NCBI RefSeq assembly: GCF_000960975.1
Contig: NZ_CP010803.1
Span: 4,247,818 to 4,311,817 of the forward strand
Direction of reading: 5' to 3'
DNA length: 64,000 nt
Source: Martelella endophytica
GTDB lineage: Bacteria > Pseudomonadota > Alphaproteobacteria > Rhizobiales > Rhizobiaceae
Part shown: positions 17,842 through 26,044 of the stretch, one piece after another
Numbering within the stretch: the stretch's first letter is position 1
Layout of the letters: each line of letters opens with the position of its first letter
Notes under the pieces: generated by a model
Databases searched by the model: none
What the model was told of the DNA's origin: nothing
What the model saw: only the letters and a program-made list of their open reading frames with translations
Program-made: the position numbers and the translations under genes

Positions 17842-19338
17842 ATGAAGGCGATCCAGCATTTCATCGGCGGCAACAGCGTGGCCGGCAGCGGCAGCCGCAC
17901 CGTTCCGACCTATAATCCGGCAACCGGCGAGCAGAGCGGCGAGCTTTCGCTGGCAAGCCCTGCCGATGTCCGCGCTGCGGTCGAAGCGGCGAAGGCGGCG
18001 TTTCCCGGCTGGGCCGGCACGACGCCGCTGCGGCGCGCGCGCATCCTCAACAAGTTCCTCGGCATTCTCGAGGACCGCATCGGAGAGCTCGCCGCCATCA
18101 TCACTGCCGAGCACGGCAAGGTGATTTCCGACGCCATGGGCGAAATCCAGCGCGGCATGGAAGTGGTCGAGTTCGCCACGGCCGCCCCGCAGCTGCTGAA
18201 GGGCGAATATACCGAAAACGTCGGCACCGCCGTCGATAGCTGGTCGATGCGCCAGCCGCTCGGCGTCGTCGCCGGCATCACGCCTTTCAACTTCCCGGCC
18301 ATGGTGCCGATGTGGATTTTCCCGGTGGCGCTTGCCTGCGGCAACACCTTCGTTCTGAAGCCTTCCGAACGCGATCCCTCCGCCTCACTGAAGATCGCCG
18401 AATGGCTGACGGAAGCCGGTCTGCCCGACGGGGTTTTCAATGTCGTGCAGGGCGACAAGGAAGCCGTCGACGCGATCCTCACCGATCCTGATATCGAGGC
18501 CGTTTCCTTCGTCGGCTCGACGCCGATCGCCCGCTACATCTACACCACCGCGACCGCAGCCGGTAAGCGCTGCCAGGCGCTCGGCGGTGCCAAGAACCAC
18601 ATGATCGTCATGCCCGACGCAGACATGGACCAGGCCGCCGACGCGCTGATGGGCGCCGGTTACGGCTCTGCCGGCGAACGCTGCATGGCAATTTCGGTCG
18701 CCGTGCCTGTCGGTGATGAAACAGCCGACCGGCTGATCGAGAAGCTGAAGCCCCGCATTGCTGCCCTGAAGGTCGGCCCCGGCACCGATCCGGAAGCCGA
18801 TATGGGCCCGCTCGTCACGGCCGAGGCGCAGAAGCGTATCCTCTCCTATATCGACTCCGGCGTTGCCGAAGGCGCGGATCTCGTCGTCGACGGCCGCGGA
18901 CTGAAGCTGCAGGGCTATGAGAACGGCTATTTCGTCGGCGCCACCCTGTTCGACCGCGTCACCACCGACATGAAGATCTACAAGGAGGAGATTTTCGGTC
19001 CGGTGCTCTCGATCGCCCGTGCGCAGAGCTACGACGAGGCGGCCCAGTGGATCAACGACCACGAATTCGGCAACGGCACGGCGATCTTCACCCGCGACGG
19101 CGACGCCGCCCGCGAATTCGCGCACAAGATCCGCGTCGGCATGGTCGGCATCAACGTGCCGATCCCGGTTCCGATGGCATTCCACTCCTTCGGTGGCTGG
19201 AAGGCCTCGCTCTTCGGCGACCATCACATGCACGGCCCGGAAGGCGTTCGCTTCTACACCCGCATGAAGACCATCACCAGCCGCTGGCCGAAGGGCATCC
19301 GCTCGGGCGCCGAATTCTCGATGCCAACGATGAAGTGA
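17842..19338 (+). CDS. mmsA: Methylmalonate-semialdehyde dehydrogenase (CoA-acylating)
   Basis: A 498-residue aldehyde dehydrogenase of the MmsA class. It converts (methyl)malonate semialdehyde with NAD+ and CoA to propionyl- or acetyl-CoA in valine and myo-inositol breakdown. Nucleophile Cys281 is in AGERCMA. The MmsA-specific GGAKNH (about 248-253) replaces the usual catalytic-Glu segment, and PFNFPAM is at 148-154. The start is supported by AGAGGAAA. An in-frame 33-codon extension is discarded. A perfect 12-bp hairpin follows the stop. Confidence 0.95.
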   Translation: MKAIQHFIGGNSVAGSGSRTVPTYNPATGEQSGELSLASPADVRAAVEAAKAAFPGWAGTTPLRRARILNKFLGILEDRIGELAAIITAEHGKVISDAMGEIQRGMEVVEFATAAPQLLKGEYTENVGTAVDSWSMRQPLGVVAGITPFNFPAMVPMWIFPVALACGNTFVLKPSERDPSASLKIAEWLTEAGLPDGVFNVVQGDKEAVDAILTDPDIEAVSFVGSTPIARYIYTTATAAGKRCQALGGAKNHMIVMPDADMDQAADALMGAGYGSAGERCMAISVAVPVGDETADRLIEKLKPRIAALKVGPGTDPEADMGPLVTAEAQKRILSYIDSGVAEGADLVVDGRGLKLQGYENGYFVGATLFDRVTTDMKIYKEEIFGPVLSIARAQSYDEAAQWINDHEFGNGTAIFTRDGDAAREFAHKIRVGMVGINVPIPVPMAFHSFGGWKASLFGDHHMHGPEGVRFYTRMKTITSRWPKGIRSGAEFSMPTMK

Positions 19339-19346
19339 CGATCGCT

Positions 19347-19375
19347 GCCTCCGCCCCGTATGCCGGGGCGGAGGC
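19347..19375 (+). terminator. Hairpin terminator after mmsA
   Basis: Perfect 12-bp stem, arms GCCTCCGCCCCG and CGGGGCGGAGGC, five-base loop, nine bases after the mmsA stop. The T-tract is poor, so termination may be incomplete. Confidence 0.6.
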
Positions 19376-19415
19376 AGATATGACAACCTCACTATACCCG
19401 ATTGCAAGCGTCGCT

Positions 19416-19847
19416 TTAGCAGCCATTTCGTCTCTGGACGTCGGCGTTTTTTTTGAGCGCTCCTTGAAAATATGGGATGTCTCGACGCTTCTGGGCCAAT
19501 TGGTCTCGTCTATAAGCGAGAAGTTGCTTCGCTTCTTTCAATTGCGCTTTCTCATCTGCAATGAGTTTGAACTGTGCGATCGCTTCCGGTGCGCTTTCCG
19601 GCTTTGGAAACGGAAGGCGCCGCTTGCTTTTCATAAGGGATCTCAGGAGATCTACGGCACTGGCAAGTATGATCGATAGCCCTTGTTCCAAGTTTATCAG
19701 CTTGCCCTGGCTCTGTGAGATGAATTCTTCAAGCTTGCGGACTTCTTGCTTGTTCAGTTCTTCCTCTCGGACGGCCTGCTTCAAAAATGCACGCGCTTCA
19801 TTTGCATTCTGACCAAGTTCACGACAGCGCCTGCTATCAGTAGCCAT
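19416..19847 (-). CDS. Orphan coiled-coil protein
   Basis: A predicted 143-residue protein, very rich in Gln, Glu, Lys and Arg, with no signal peptide. Two long heptad-like helices (about 12-45 and 90-130) suggest a coiled coil around a hydrophobic helix (about 48-66). I recognise no family. The start is the second ATG (MATDSRR) because GGAG sits eight bases before it. The base composition is clearly less GC-rich than neighbouring genes, suggesting recent acquisition or relaxed selection. It is divergent from the next secreted orphan. Confidence 0.6.
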   Translation of the reverse strand: MATDSRRCRELGQNANEARAFLKQAVREEELNKQEVRKLEEFISQSQGKLINLEQGLSIILASAVDLLRSLMKSKRRLPFPKPESAPEAIAQFKLIADEKAQLKEAKQLLAYRRDQLAQKRRDIPYFQGALKKNADVQRRNGC

Positions 19848-19927
19848 TGACATTTCTCCATCTTTTTTCAAACGAGGAGAAATGCTACACTTCAACTACC
19901 TAGCGGGAATTTTGTAGGAAACTGCAG

Positions 19928-20701
19928 ATGCGGGCGCTGCTGACCTTCATATTGTTCGTCGTGACAGCTCCCGCTGCCCTCGCTTGGTCTTTCGAGGACC
20001 ACCCGCAGCCCGTCCGGTCGGAAATGACGTTCGAGGAATGGGAATTCGTGACCTCCGAACTCGAATACAATCCCCGCATCCCCGACTGCGGTGACTATCT
20101 CCGCGGGCACTACGAAATCTACGAGAAGCGTTACCCGGCATATGCACAGGAAGGACCACCGGACGAACGATATGCACTTTGGCGCGCATACATTCAGACA
20201 GATAGTGCCTTCGACAATCTCAACACCTGCATGACTCTGCCCTATGTTATGGAGATGTTCAGGCTGGCCAAGGGCGAACTTGTGCAAAGCGATCTCCGCT
20301 ATTGCGGCCAGTTTTCCCGCGAGCCCGAAACCGAGCGGGAGGCCGAGTTCGCCGCGCTGATGGATCGTCTACAGGAAGCTGCCCAAAGAGGCAGCGAGGC
20401 CGCCCTGCTTTCCTTCCTCGTGACAGACAATGGCGAGGGCATGACGCCGTTGAATCCGGATGTGCTTTTTTATCTGCGGCTAAGCCTGACTGGCACGCAG
20501 ACGGCCAACGAGCAGCGCCTCTTCGACGACGACTTCATCTACTGGTATCGCGCCTGGAACCAGGACAATCTCGCCGCCCAGCTTTCGCCCGAGCGAAGGC
20601 GCTTCGTCGAGCAGGCGGTCAGGGACCGCGATCTCGCAGCCGTCCTCGCGACCACCGGACCTTGCGGCGACATGGGATGGCGGCCCCCCACGCCGGAGTA
20701 A
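19928..20701 (+). CDS. Hypothetical secreted protein
   Basis: A 257-residue protein with a clean signal peptide (cleavage near ALA-WSFED, residue 19). The mature part is mostly acidic and helical with cysteines spaced so as to allow disulfides (near 60, 105, 129 and 244). No domain is recognised; an Sel1-like or lysozyme-inhibitor-like helical fold is possible but not supported by a motif. The ribosome-binding site is weak (GGAAACTGC). It ends 49 bases before the TPP riboswitch and is not part of the thi unit. Confidence 0.7.
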   Translation: MRALLTFILFVVTAPAALAWSFEDHPQPVRSEMTFEEWEFVTSELEYNPRIPDCGDYLRGHYEIYEKRYPAYAQEGPPDERYALWRAYIQTDSAFDNLNTCMTLPYVMEMFRLAKGELVQSDLRYCGQFSREPETEREAEFAALMDRLQEAAQRGSEAALLSFLVTDNGEGMTPLNPDVLFYLRLSLTGTQTANEQRLFDDDFIYWYRAWNQDNLAAQLSPERRRFVEQAVRDRDLAAVLATTGPCGDMGWRPPTPE

Positions 20702-20710
20702 CGCCGCCCC

Positions 20711-20738
20711 TTACCAAGCGGATTTTTTCTGTTATAAC
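20711..20738 (+). promoter_or_regulatory. Predicted promoter of the thiMED operon
   Basis: TTACCA, 16-base spacer, TATAAC. The predicted start near 20745 falls just before the first helix of the TPP riboswitch, which supports the call. Confidence 0.5.
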
Positions 20739-20750
20739 GACCCCACAAGA

Positions 20751-20826
20751 GCGACAGGGGCGTCGGTGGAAGCCGGCTGAGAAGCACCCTTCGAACCTGA
20801 TCCGGATCATACCGGCGGAGGGAGTC
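20751..20826 (+). promoter_or_regulatory. TPP riboswitch (THI element)
   Basis: Contains the conserved THI-box blocks in order: GGGGCGTC, GGCTGAGA, ACCCTTCGAACCTGATC, CGGATCATACCGGCG and AGGGA. It lies 66 bases before the thiM start, so it can control initiation or elongation when thiamine pyrophosphate binds. The CTGAGA and CCTGATC segments are the pyrimidine- and pyrophosphate-binding cores. Confidence 0.95.
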
Positions 20827-20892
20827 ACTCGGGTCCGCTTTCGATCTTCTGCCGGCCCTGAGCGTTTCCCCGCCACACACAGGGAGACCATC

Positions 20893-21687
20893 ATGACAAC
20901 GATCGCCGTCGACACCATCCTCGAAAAAATGCGCGCCGAGACACCGCTCGTGCAGTGCATCACCAATTATGTGGCGATGAACATCGCCGCCAATGTGCTG
21001 CTGGCTGCCGGTGCTTCGCCGGCGATGATCCATGCCGAGGAGGAAGCCGGCGAGTTCGCCGGCATCGTTTCGGCGCTCACCATCAATATCGGCACGCTGT
21101 CGCCGCCATGGATCGCCGGCATGAAGGCCGCGGCGGCTGGCGCCAAGGCGGCAGGCACGCCCTGGGTGCTCGATCCCGTCGCCCATTTCGCCACCAGCTA
21201 TCGGGCCAGGGCCGCGCAAGAGATCCTCGACCTCGGGCCAACCATCCTGCGCGGTAATGCGTCTGAAATCCTCGCCTTCTCGGGTGCCACCAGCGGCGGC
21301 AAGGGCGTCGATGCGGGGGACACCGTGGAGGCGGCGGAGGAGACCGCGCGCGCACTCGCCCGCGAACGCAAGATGGTCGTCGCTGTCACGGGCGAAACTG
21401 ACTTTGTCACGGATGGCGAGCGCGAGGCCCGCATCGGTGGCGGTTCGGCGCTGATGCCGCAGGTGACGGCACTCGGCTGCGCGCTGACCTGCCTCGTCGG
21501 CGCCTTCGCCGGCGCCTGGCGCGACGATGCCTTCGAGGCAACCGTCACCGCGCTGGCGCTCTATGGCGTTGCCGGCAAGCGCGCGCATCAGCTGGCCCAG
21601 GGCCCCGGCTCGTTCCAGGTCGCCTTCCTCGACACGCTCGCCGCGATCAACCCGGCAGAACTCAAGGCAAAGGTCGAAATCGCATGA
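20893..21687 (+). CDS. thiM: Hydroxyethylthiazole kinase
   Basis: A 264-residue ribokinase-fold kinase that phosphorylates 4-methyl-5-(2-hydroxyethyl)thiazole in thiamine salvage. Family motifs are visible: QCITNYVAMN near residue 20, WVLDPVAHFATSYR near 95 and the RGNASEILAFSG segment near 120. The catalytic region GGGSALMPQVTALGC is near 190. The start has AGGGAGA upstream. First gene after the TPP riboswitch; its stop overlaps thiE by four bases. Confidence 0.96.
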   Translation: MTTIAVDTILEKMRAETPLVQCITNYVAMNIAANVLLAAGASPAMIHAEEEAGEFAGIVSALTINIGTLSPPWIAGMKAAAAGAKAAGTPWVLDPVAHFATSYRARAAQEILDLGPTILRGNASEILAFSGATSGGKGVDAGDTVEAAEETARALARERKMVVAVTGETDFVTDGEREARIGGGSALMPQVTALGCALTCLVGAFAGAWRDDAFEATVTALALYGVAGKRAHQLAQGPGSFQVAFLDTLAAINPAELKAKVEIA

Positions 21688-22316
21688 AGTTCGACCTTTC
21701 CCTCTACCTCGTGCTCGATCCCGAACTTTGCGGCGATTACGGCATGGTCGAGACCACGCGGCAGGCGATCCGCGGCGGGGCGACCATGGTGCAGCTACGC
21801 ATGAAGGAGGCGACGACATCGGAACGCATCGACATTGGTCGCCAGTTGAAGGCGGTCACCGATGGCACGCCGGCACGGCTGATCGTCAATGACGACGTCG
21901 AGGCGGCGATCGCGATCGATGCCGACGGTGTCCATGTCGGCCAGTCCGACGAGCGCCCGCAACAGGTTCGGGCCATGATCGGCCCAGACAAGCTGCTCGG
22001 CGTTTCGGTCGATGGCATTGAGATCGCGAAGCGCTTCGATCCGGCCGGCATAGACTATATCGGTGCGGGCCCGGTCTTTGCGACATCGACCAAACCCGGC
22101 CACGAACCGCCCGTCGGTTTCGACGGGTTGAAGCAGATCATCGCCCTTGCCGGACTGCCTACCGTGGCGATTGGCGGGTTGAAAGAAAGCCATGTGGGCG
22201 CCACATTCGAAGCGGGCGCTGATGGCATTGCCGTCGTTTCGGCGATCTGCGGCACGCCCGATCCCTATCAGGCGACACTTGCGCTCGCCCGGGCCATCGA
22301 AAAGGCAAAGAGATGA
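21684..22316 (+). CDS. thiE: Thiamine-phosphate synthase
   Basis: A 210-residue TIM-barrel enzyme that joins HMP-pyrophosphate and thiazole phosphate into thiamine phosphate. Signature segments include MVQLRMKEA near 34, IVNDDVEAAIAIDADGVHVGQ near 73, YIGAGPVFATSTKP near 120 and VAIGGL near 156. It overlaps both thiM and thiD by four bases, giving tight translational coupling. Confidence 0.96.
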   Translation: MKFDLSLYLVLDPELCGDYGMVETTRQAIRGGATMVQLRMKEATTSERIDIGRQLKAVTDGTPARLIVNDDVEAAIAIDADGVHVGQSDERPQQVRAMIGPDKLLGVSVDGIEIAKRFDPAGIDYIGAGPVFATSTKPGHEPPVGFDGLKQIIALAGLPTVAIGGLKESHVGATFEAGADGIAVVSAICGTPDPYQATLALARAIEKAKR

Positions 22317-23110
22317 TTGCGAACGTTCTATCGATCGCCGGTTCCGACCCTTCAGGCGGCGCCGGCATCCAGGCTGACCTCAAGACATTTTCGGCACGCG
22401 GCACCTATGGCATGGCCGTGCTGACCGCACTGACGGCGCAGAACACGCAGGGCGTGACATCGGTCCACAACGTTCCATCGGCCTTCGTCGCCGAGCAGAT
22501 TGCCGCGATCTTCGATGATATCGCGGTCGGCGCCATCAAGATCGGCATGATCGCCAGTGCCGATATCGCCGGCGCGATTTCCGACAGCTTGCGCACGCAG
22601 GTGCAGACCCCGGTCGTGCTCGATCCGGTCATGGTCGCCAAGGGCGGCGCCCGCCTGCTGCCCGAAGATGCGATCGAGGCAGTGCGGCACGAACTGCTGC
22701 CGCTCGCGGTTCTGCTCACGCCGAACCTGCCGGAAGCAGCAGCCTTGCTCGATAGGCCGGAAGCGCAAAGCCGCGATGAGATGCTCGCCCAGGCAAACGA
22801 CCTGAGGGCGCTCGGCCCGACGGCAGTTCTCCTCAAGGGCGGCCATCTCGACGGTGGCGACAGCCCTGATCTCCTGGTCACCGCACAAGGCTCCACCTGG
22901 ATCGAGGGCGAACGGATCGACACCCGGAACACGCATGGCACCGGCTGCACGCTCTCAAGCGCCATCGCCGCCGAGATCGCCAAGGGTGCCTCGATCGAGG
23001 AGGCGGTGCGCACGGCAAAGGACTATGTCACTCACGCAATCGCTGCTTCCGGTTCGCTGTCGGTCGGCTCGGGCCACGGACCGACGCACCATTTCCACGC
23101 ATTCTGGTAA
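22313..23110 (+). CDS. thiD: Hydroxymethylpyrimidine/phosphomethylpyrimidine kinase
   Basis: A 265-residue ribokinase-family enzyme that phosphorylates HMP twice. It starts with the typical SIAGSDPSGGAGIQADLKTF. The catalytic GTGCTLSSAIAA anion hole lies near residue 208 and DPVMVAKGGARLL near 105. Together with ThiM and ThiE it completes a salvage route from HMP and thiazole to thiamine phosphate under TPP control. Last gene of the operon. Confidence 0.97.
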   Translation: MIANVLSIAGSDPSGGAGIQADLKTFSARGTYGMAVLTALTAQNTQGVTSVHNVPSAFVAEQIAAIFDDIAVGAIKIGMIASADIAGAISDSLRTQVQTPVVLDPVMVAKGGARLLPEDAIEAVRHELLPLAVLLTPNLPEAAALLDRPEAQSRDEMLAQANDLRALGPTAVLLKGGHLDGGDSPDLLVTAQGSTWIEGERIDTRNTHGTGCTLSSAIAAEIAKGASIEEAVRTAKDYVTHAIAASGSLSVGSGHGPTHHFHAFW

Positions 23111-23235
23111 ATCATCAATAATTCGTGAGAACCGTGGCTGACGGGCCAACCGCCATTCATCTTTACACACTTAGCCTTCATACTGACGATATGAACGCGG
23201 CGGCAGAGAGGCCGCCTTGCAGTGAAGGAGGCTTT

Positions 23236-23679
23236 ATGAAGAACCGTTATTTGATCGCCGGCGTTGTCGCGCTCTGTCTTGGCGCTGGCGCTGTTGTCGC
23301 CGAGGACGCGCCGCAGATTCTGCGTCAGGATGACATGAAGGGCATCGGCCGCGCCATGGGCCAGCTCGGCGCCATCGCCAAGGGCGAGAATGCCTACGAT
23401 CCGGTCGTCGTCGAAGGCGCGCTGTCGACAATCTCGGCCAATGCCAAGGACTTTCCAACCCATTTCCCGCCCGGCTCCGAAACCGGCCTCGACACCGAGG
23501 CGAGCCCGAAAATCTGGGAAAACATGGACGATTTCACCGCCCACTCCGAAAAGCTCGCAAGTGCCGCGGATGCGTTGCTTGCCGATCTCCCCGCCGATCA
23601 GGCCGCTGTCGGCGCAGCCGTGAAGTCGCTCGGCTCCAATTGCGGTACCTGCCACCAGCTCTATCGCGTGAAGAACTGA
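23236..23679 (+). CDS. Cytochrome c-prime-type class II cytochrome
   Basis: A 147-residue secreted cytochrome with a signal peptide (cleavage near VVA-EDAPQ, residue 22). A single haem-attachment site CGTCH at residues 136-140 lies at the extreme C-terminus, as in class II (c') four-helix-bundle cytochromes. Members bind NO or CO or carry electrons. GAAGGAGG precedes the start. The diheme cytochrome gene follows after 158 bases that contain a large palindrome, so co-transcription is uncertain. Confidence 0.93.
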   Translation: MKNRYLIAGVVALCLGAGAVVAEDAPQILRQDDMKGIGRAMGQLGAIAKGENAYDPVVVEGALSTISANAKDFPTHFPPGSETGLDTEASPKIWENMDDFTAHSEKLASAADALLADLPADQAAVGAAVKSLGSNCGTCHQLYRVKN

Positions 23680-23741
23680 CGCCCTTGCGCGCGCCGCCTC
23701 TTTTGCGGCGCAAGGTGCTGTTACGCTCTCGATATGCGTGA

Positions 23742-23769
23742 CGCGGAAAACCGGTTTCGGTTTTCCGCG
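23742..23769. repeat. Perfect 12-bp palindromic element
   Basis: Arms CGCGGAAAACCG and CGGTTTTCCGCG with loop GTTT, lying between the two cytochrome genes. Its GGAAAACCG core and shape resemble the short intergenic palindromes dispersed in rhizobial genomes, and a related element lies at 24811-24834. Copy number cannot be judged from one window. Confidence 0.6.
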
Positions 23770-23837
23770 CCTTACGTTAGAATCGGCTCCGTCCGGCGCT
23801 CTCGGCGGGCGGAGATCAGCGTCCAGGGAGGCGTCCG

Positions 23838-24743
23838 GTGAAAAAACTTGTTGTCGTCGTTCTTATCGTCGCGGCGCTGTTCATGGGCGGCGCGTTCGCG
23901 GTCGCCTTCACGCCCGCCAAACTCGATCCGGCGGATTTCGAGACGCTTCAAGCCGCCAATGTCGACAATGGCGAAAAGGTATTCTGGGCTGGTGGGTGCG
24001 CCGGCTGTCACGCCGCGCCCGGTACGACCGGCGAGGAACGCCTCGTGCTCTCCGGCGGTCTTGCCATCCACAGCGATTTCGGCACCTTCTATGCGCCGAA
24101 TATCTCCCCGGACAAAAGCCACGGCATCGGCAACTGGTCACTCGTCGACTTCGCAAATGCAGTGAAGAAGGGAATCGACCGGCATGGCAGCAACCTCTAC
24201 CCCTCCCTGCCCTATACCTCCTACGTCCGGATGAAGGATCAGGACGTCAAGGACCTGCATGCCTATATCGGCACCCTGCCGCCGAGTCCGGAGCCGAGCA
24301 AGCCGCACGAGATCGCCTTCCCGTTCAACCTGCGTCCGGCGCTCAGCTTCTGGAAGCTTCTCTATTTCGTCGACAAGCCCAGGGTCGAACTTGCAAGCAG
24401 TTCACCCGAAGTGATGCGCGGCCAGTACCTTGTCGAAGGCCCCGGCCATTGCGGCGAGTGCCATACACCGCGCAACGCGCTTGGCGGCCCGGAATACAGC
24501 AAGTGGCTGGCCGGCGGGCCAAATCCCGATGGCGAAGGCCGGATACCGGACATCACGCCCGGCTCGCCCGATATCGGCAACTGGTCGGCGGGCGAGATCG
24601 CCGACTATCTCGAAACCGGCTTCACGCCCGATTTCGATTCCGCCGGCGGCTCCATGGTCGAGGTCCAGCAGAACATGTCGCATCTGCCTCGCTCGGACCT
24701 TGAGGCGATCGGAGCCTATCTGAAGGCCGTGCCAGCGCACTAG
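23838..24743 (+). CDS. Periplasmic diheme cytochrome c
   Basis: A 301-residue protein with an N-terminal hydrophobic signal or anchor (3-24) and two class I haem domains. Haem site 1 is CAGCH at 54-58 and site 2 CGECH at 205-209. Methionine ligands may lie later in each domain. The layout matches the cytochrome subunits of membrane alcohol/aldehyde dehydrogenases, but no dehydrogenase is adjacent, so the electron donor is unknown. The TAG stop is the first triplet of a palindromic repeat. The GTG codon just before the chosen ATG is also possible as a start. Confidence 0.9.
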   Translation: MKKLVVVVLIVAALFMGGAFAVAFTPAKLDPADFETLQAANVDNGEKVFWAGGCAGCHAAPGTTGEERLVLSGGLAIHSDFGTFYAPNISPDKSHGIGNWSLVDFANAVKKGIDRHGSNLYPSLPYTSYVRMKDQDVKDLHAYIGTLPPSPEPSKPHEIAFPFNLRPALSFWKLLYFVDKPRVELASSSPEVMRGQYLVEGPGHCGECHTPRNALGGPEYSKWLAGGPNPDGEGRIPDITPGSPDIGNWSAGEIADYLETGFTPDFDSAGGSMVEVQQNMSHLPRSDLEAIGAYLKAVPAH

Positions 24744-24842
24744 AGCGCCGTGCATCCATTCGGATGCACAAAGGACGCTCTAAACCTATTGAATCTACGC
24801 ATCGTGCTTTCCGAAAATCGATTCCGATTTTCGGGCCGATGC
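24741..24842. repeat. Composite rhizobial-type intergenic palindromic repeat
   Basis: Two nested or adjacent palindromes. First: outer arms TAGAGCG and CGCTCTA enclose inner arms GTGCATCC and GGATGCAC. Second: CCGAAAATCG and CGATTTTCGG with loop ATTC (24811-24834), joined by a linker containing ATCTACGCATCGTG. I recall this arrangement as common between genes of Rhizobiaceae. The element supplies the stop codon of the diheme cytochrome and lies between two convergent genes, where it may also act as a terminator. Confidence 0.65.
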
Positions 24843-24856
24843 TGCAAGCCGCCTCA

Positions 24857-25348
24857 TTACGCCAGCGTCTGGAGGTAGCGCATGCCGGTCACAGGCCGGG
24901 CGCTGAATTCCATCTGCTGGTAGAAACGGTGGGCGTTGATGTTGCCGGTCGCGGCACTGACGGAGAGATAGGCGCAGCCGGCGGCTTTGGCGAAATCGCG
25001 GGCACGGGCAATCAGATGCTGGCCCACACCGTAGTTGCGGTGGCCTTCGCGCACGAAGAGATGGTGGAGATCCATGCCGCGCTTGCCCTGCTGGGCACGG
25101 TAGAGCGGTGCCAACATGGCGTAACCGAGAAGCTCCGCTCCGGCATCGGCTACCAGCGCCGTCACCCACGGCGCGGGGCCGAAGAGATCGCGCTTGAGCC
25201 CCTCCTCGCTCGCCTCCGAGGTATCGCCGTGGAAGGCAGCGAGCATGCCGATCATTTCAACGAGTTGCGGAATATCGTTCGCGACCGCCTTCCTGATGGT
25301 CATCAGTGCGGGTCTTGGTAGCGAGATTTCATCCTGATCATCTATCAT
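24857..25348 (-). CDS. GNAT-family N-acetyltransferase
   Basis: A 163-residue GCN5-related acetyltransferase. The acetyl-CoA loop (V-x-x-x-x-R-x-x-G-x-G) reads VREGHRNYGVGQHL near 103-116. The C-terminal NINAHRFYQQMEF matches the family's last core motif, as in diamine or spermidine acetyltransferases. Substrate unknown. The first ATG (MIDDQD) is preferred because GGGA precedes it; the later MTIRKAV start has no ribosome-binding site. An FNR/FixK-like site lies upstream. Confidence 0.88.
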   Translation of the reverse strand: MIDDQDEISLPRPALMTIRKAVANDIPQLVEMIGMLAAFHGDTSEASEEGLKRDLFGPAPWVTALVADAGAELLGYAMLAPLYRAQQGKRGMDLHHLFVREGHRNYGVGQHLIARARDFAKAAGCAYLSVSAATGNINAHRFYQQMEFSARPVTGMRYLQTLA

Positions 25349-25426
25349 TGTCTTCGTCCCTTGGTCGTTTTCAGTGCCGCCGGGGACGTGACGTTTTCAA
25401 CACCTTGCCGCCCCTGGCGACCGGTG

Positions 25427-25440
25427 TTGAACAAGATCAA
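25427..25440. promoter_or_regulatory. Candidate FNR/FixK box upstream of the GNAT gene
   Basis: Read on the minus strand it is TTGATCTTGTTCAA, which matches TTGAT-N4-ATCAA except for one base. Its centre is about 86 bases upstream of the GNAT start codon, compatible with activation from -41.5 and a leader of about 44 bases. Confidence 0.45.
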
Positions 25441-25548
25441 ACGCGGCCGCTCCTATCGGAACAGCCAAAAATACTTCGCGGTGGTGAGTGCGTGTCTGAT
25501 CATGACAAATCCAATGCGCTCAAACGCCAGGATTGTCAATTCGAAAAC

Positions 25549-25965
25549 TCAGTCGTGCTCGTGGACGCATAGGCCATGATCGGAGAGCGAACGAATGACG
25601 TAGCAGTCGCCCACGGCATGGCCGTCGCAACGCGAGACGATCCGTTCCAGCTCATCCTCGAGCCGCCTCAGCCGCGCAATCCTGGCCCGAACGGCGTCGA
25701 GATGCTCGCGGGCGATCACGTCGGCACGCGCGCATGGCTCCTCCGGATGGGCCGAAAGCTCCAGCAATTCGCGGATCGCGTCGATGGTAATGCCGAGGTC
25801 ACGCGCGTGGCGGATGAAGGCGAGCCGCTCGAGCTCGTCCTCGCCGTAACGCCGCTGGTTGCCCTCAGACCGCTCGGCCGGACGGATGAGGCCGCTCGTC
25901 TCGTAATAGCGGATGGTCGGCACCTTCACGCCGGTCCTGCGGGAAAGCTCGCCAATCGAAAGCAT
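25549..25965 (-). CDS. MerR-family heavy-metal-responsive regulator (CadR/PbrR/ZntR-like)
   Basis: A 138-residue MerR protein. The helix-turn-helix spans residues 1-40 (IGELSRRTGVKVPTIRYYE) and a long dimerisation helix covers about 80-112. The metal-ligand pattern of the Zn/Cd/Pb subgroup is visible: Cys78, Cys113, His116 and Cys121. A C-terminal tail adds Cys133, His135 and His137. It is divergent from a cation-efflux gene and a MerR-type operator lies between them, so it should activate efflux when metal binds. The start is MLSIGELS; a 41-codon extension runs through the operator and is rejected. Confidence 0.93.
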   Translation of the reverse strand: MLSIGELSRRTGVKVPTIRYYETSGLIRPAERSEGNQRRYGEDELERLAFIRHARDLGITIDAIRELLELSAHPEEPCARADVIAREHLDAVRARIARLRRLEDELERIVSRCDGHAVGDCYVIRSLSDHGLCVHEHD

Positions 25966-25979
25966 GTCGAAAAAACCTC

Positions 25980-26010
25980 TTGAAGCTCTAGTCGCTAGAG
26001 GAATTATGGT
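25980..26010 (+). promoter_or_regulatory. MerR-type promoter/operator of the CDF gene
   Basis: TTGAAG, 19-base spacer, TATGGT. The overlong spacer contains the dyad CTCTAG-TCG-CTAGAG centred between the elements. This is the hallmark of MerR-family promoters, in which metal-bound activator untwists DNA to realign the boxes. It lies 35 bases upstream of the CDF start and 15 bases from the merR-like gene start. Confidence 0.88.
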
Positions 26011-26044
26011 GCCTGCCAACCGGAAAAACAACAGGTGGCAGACA

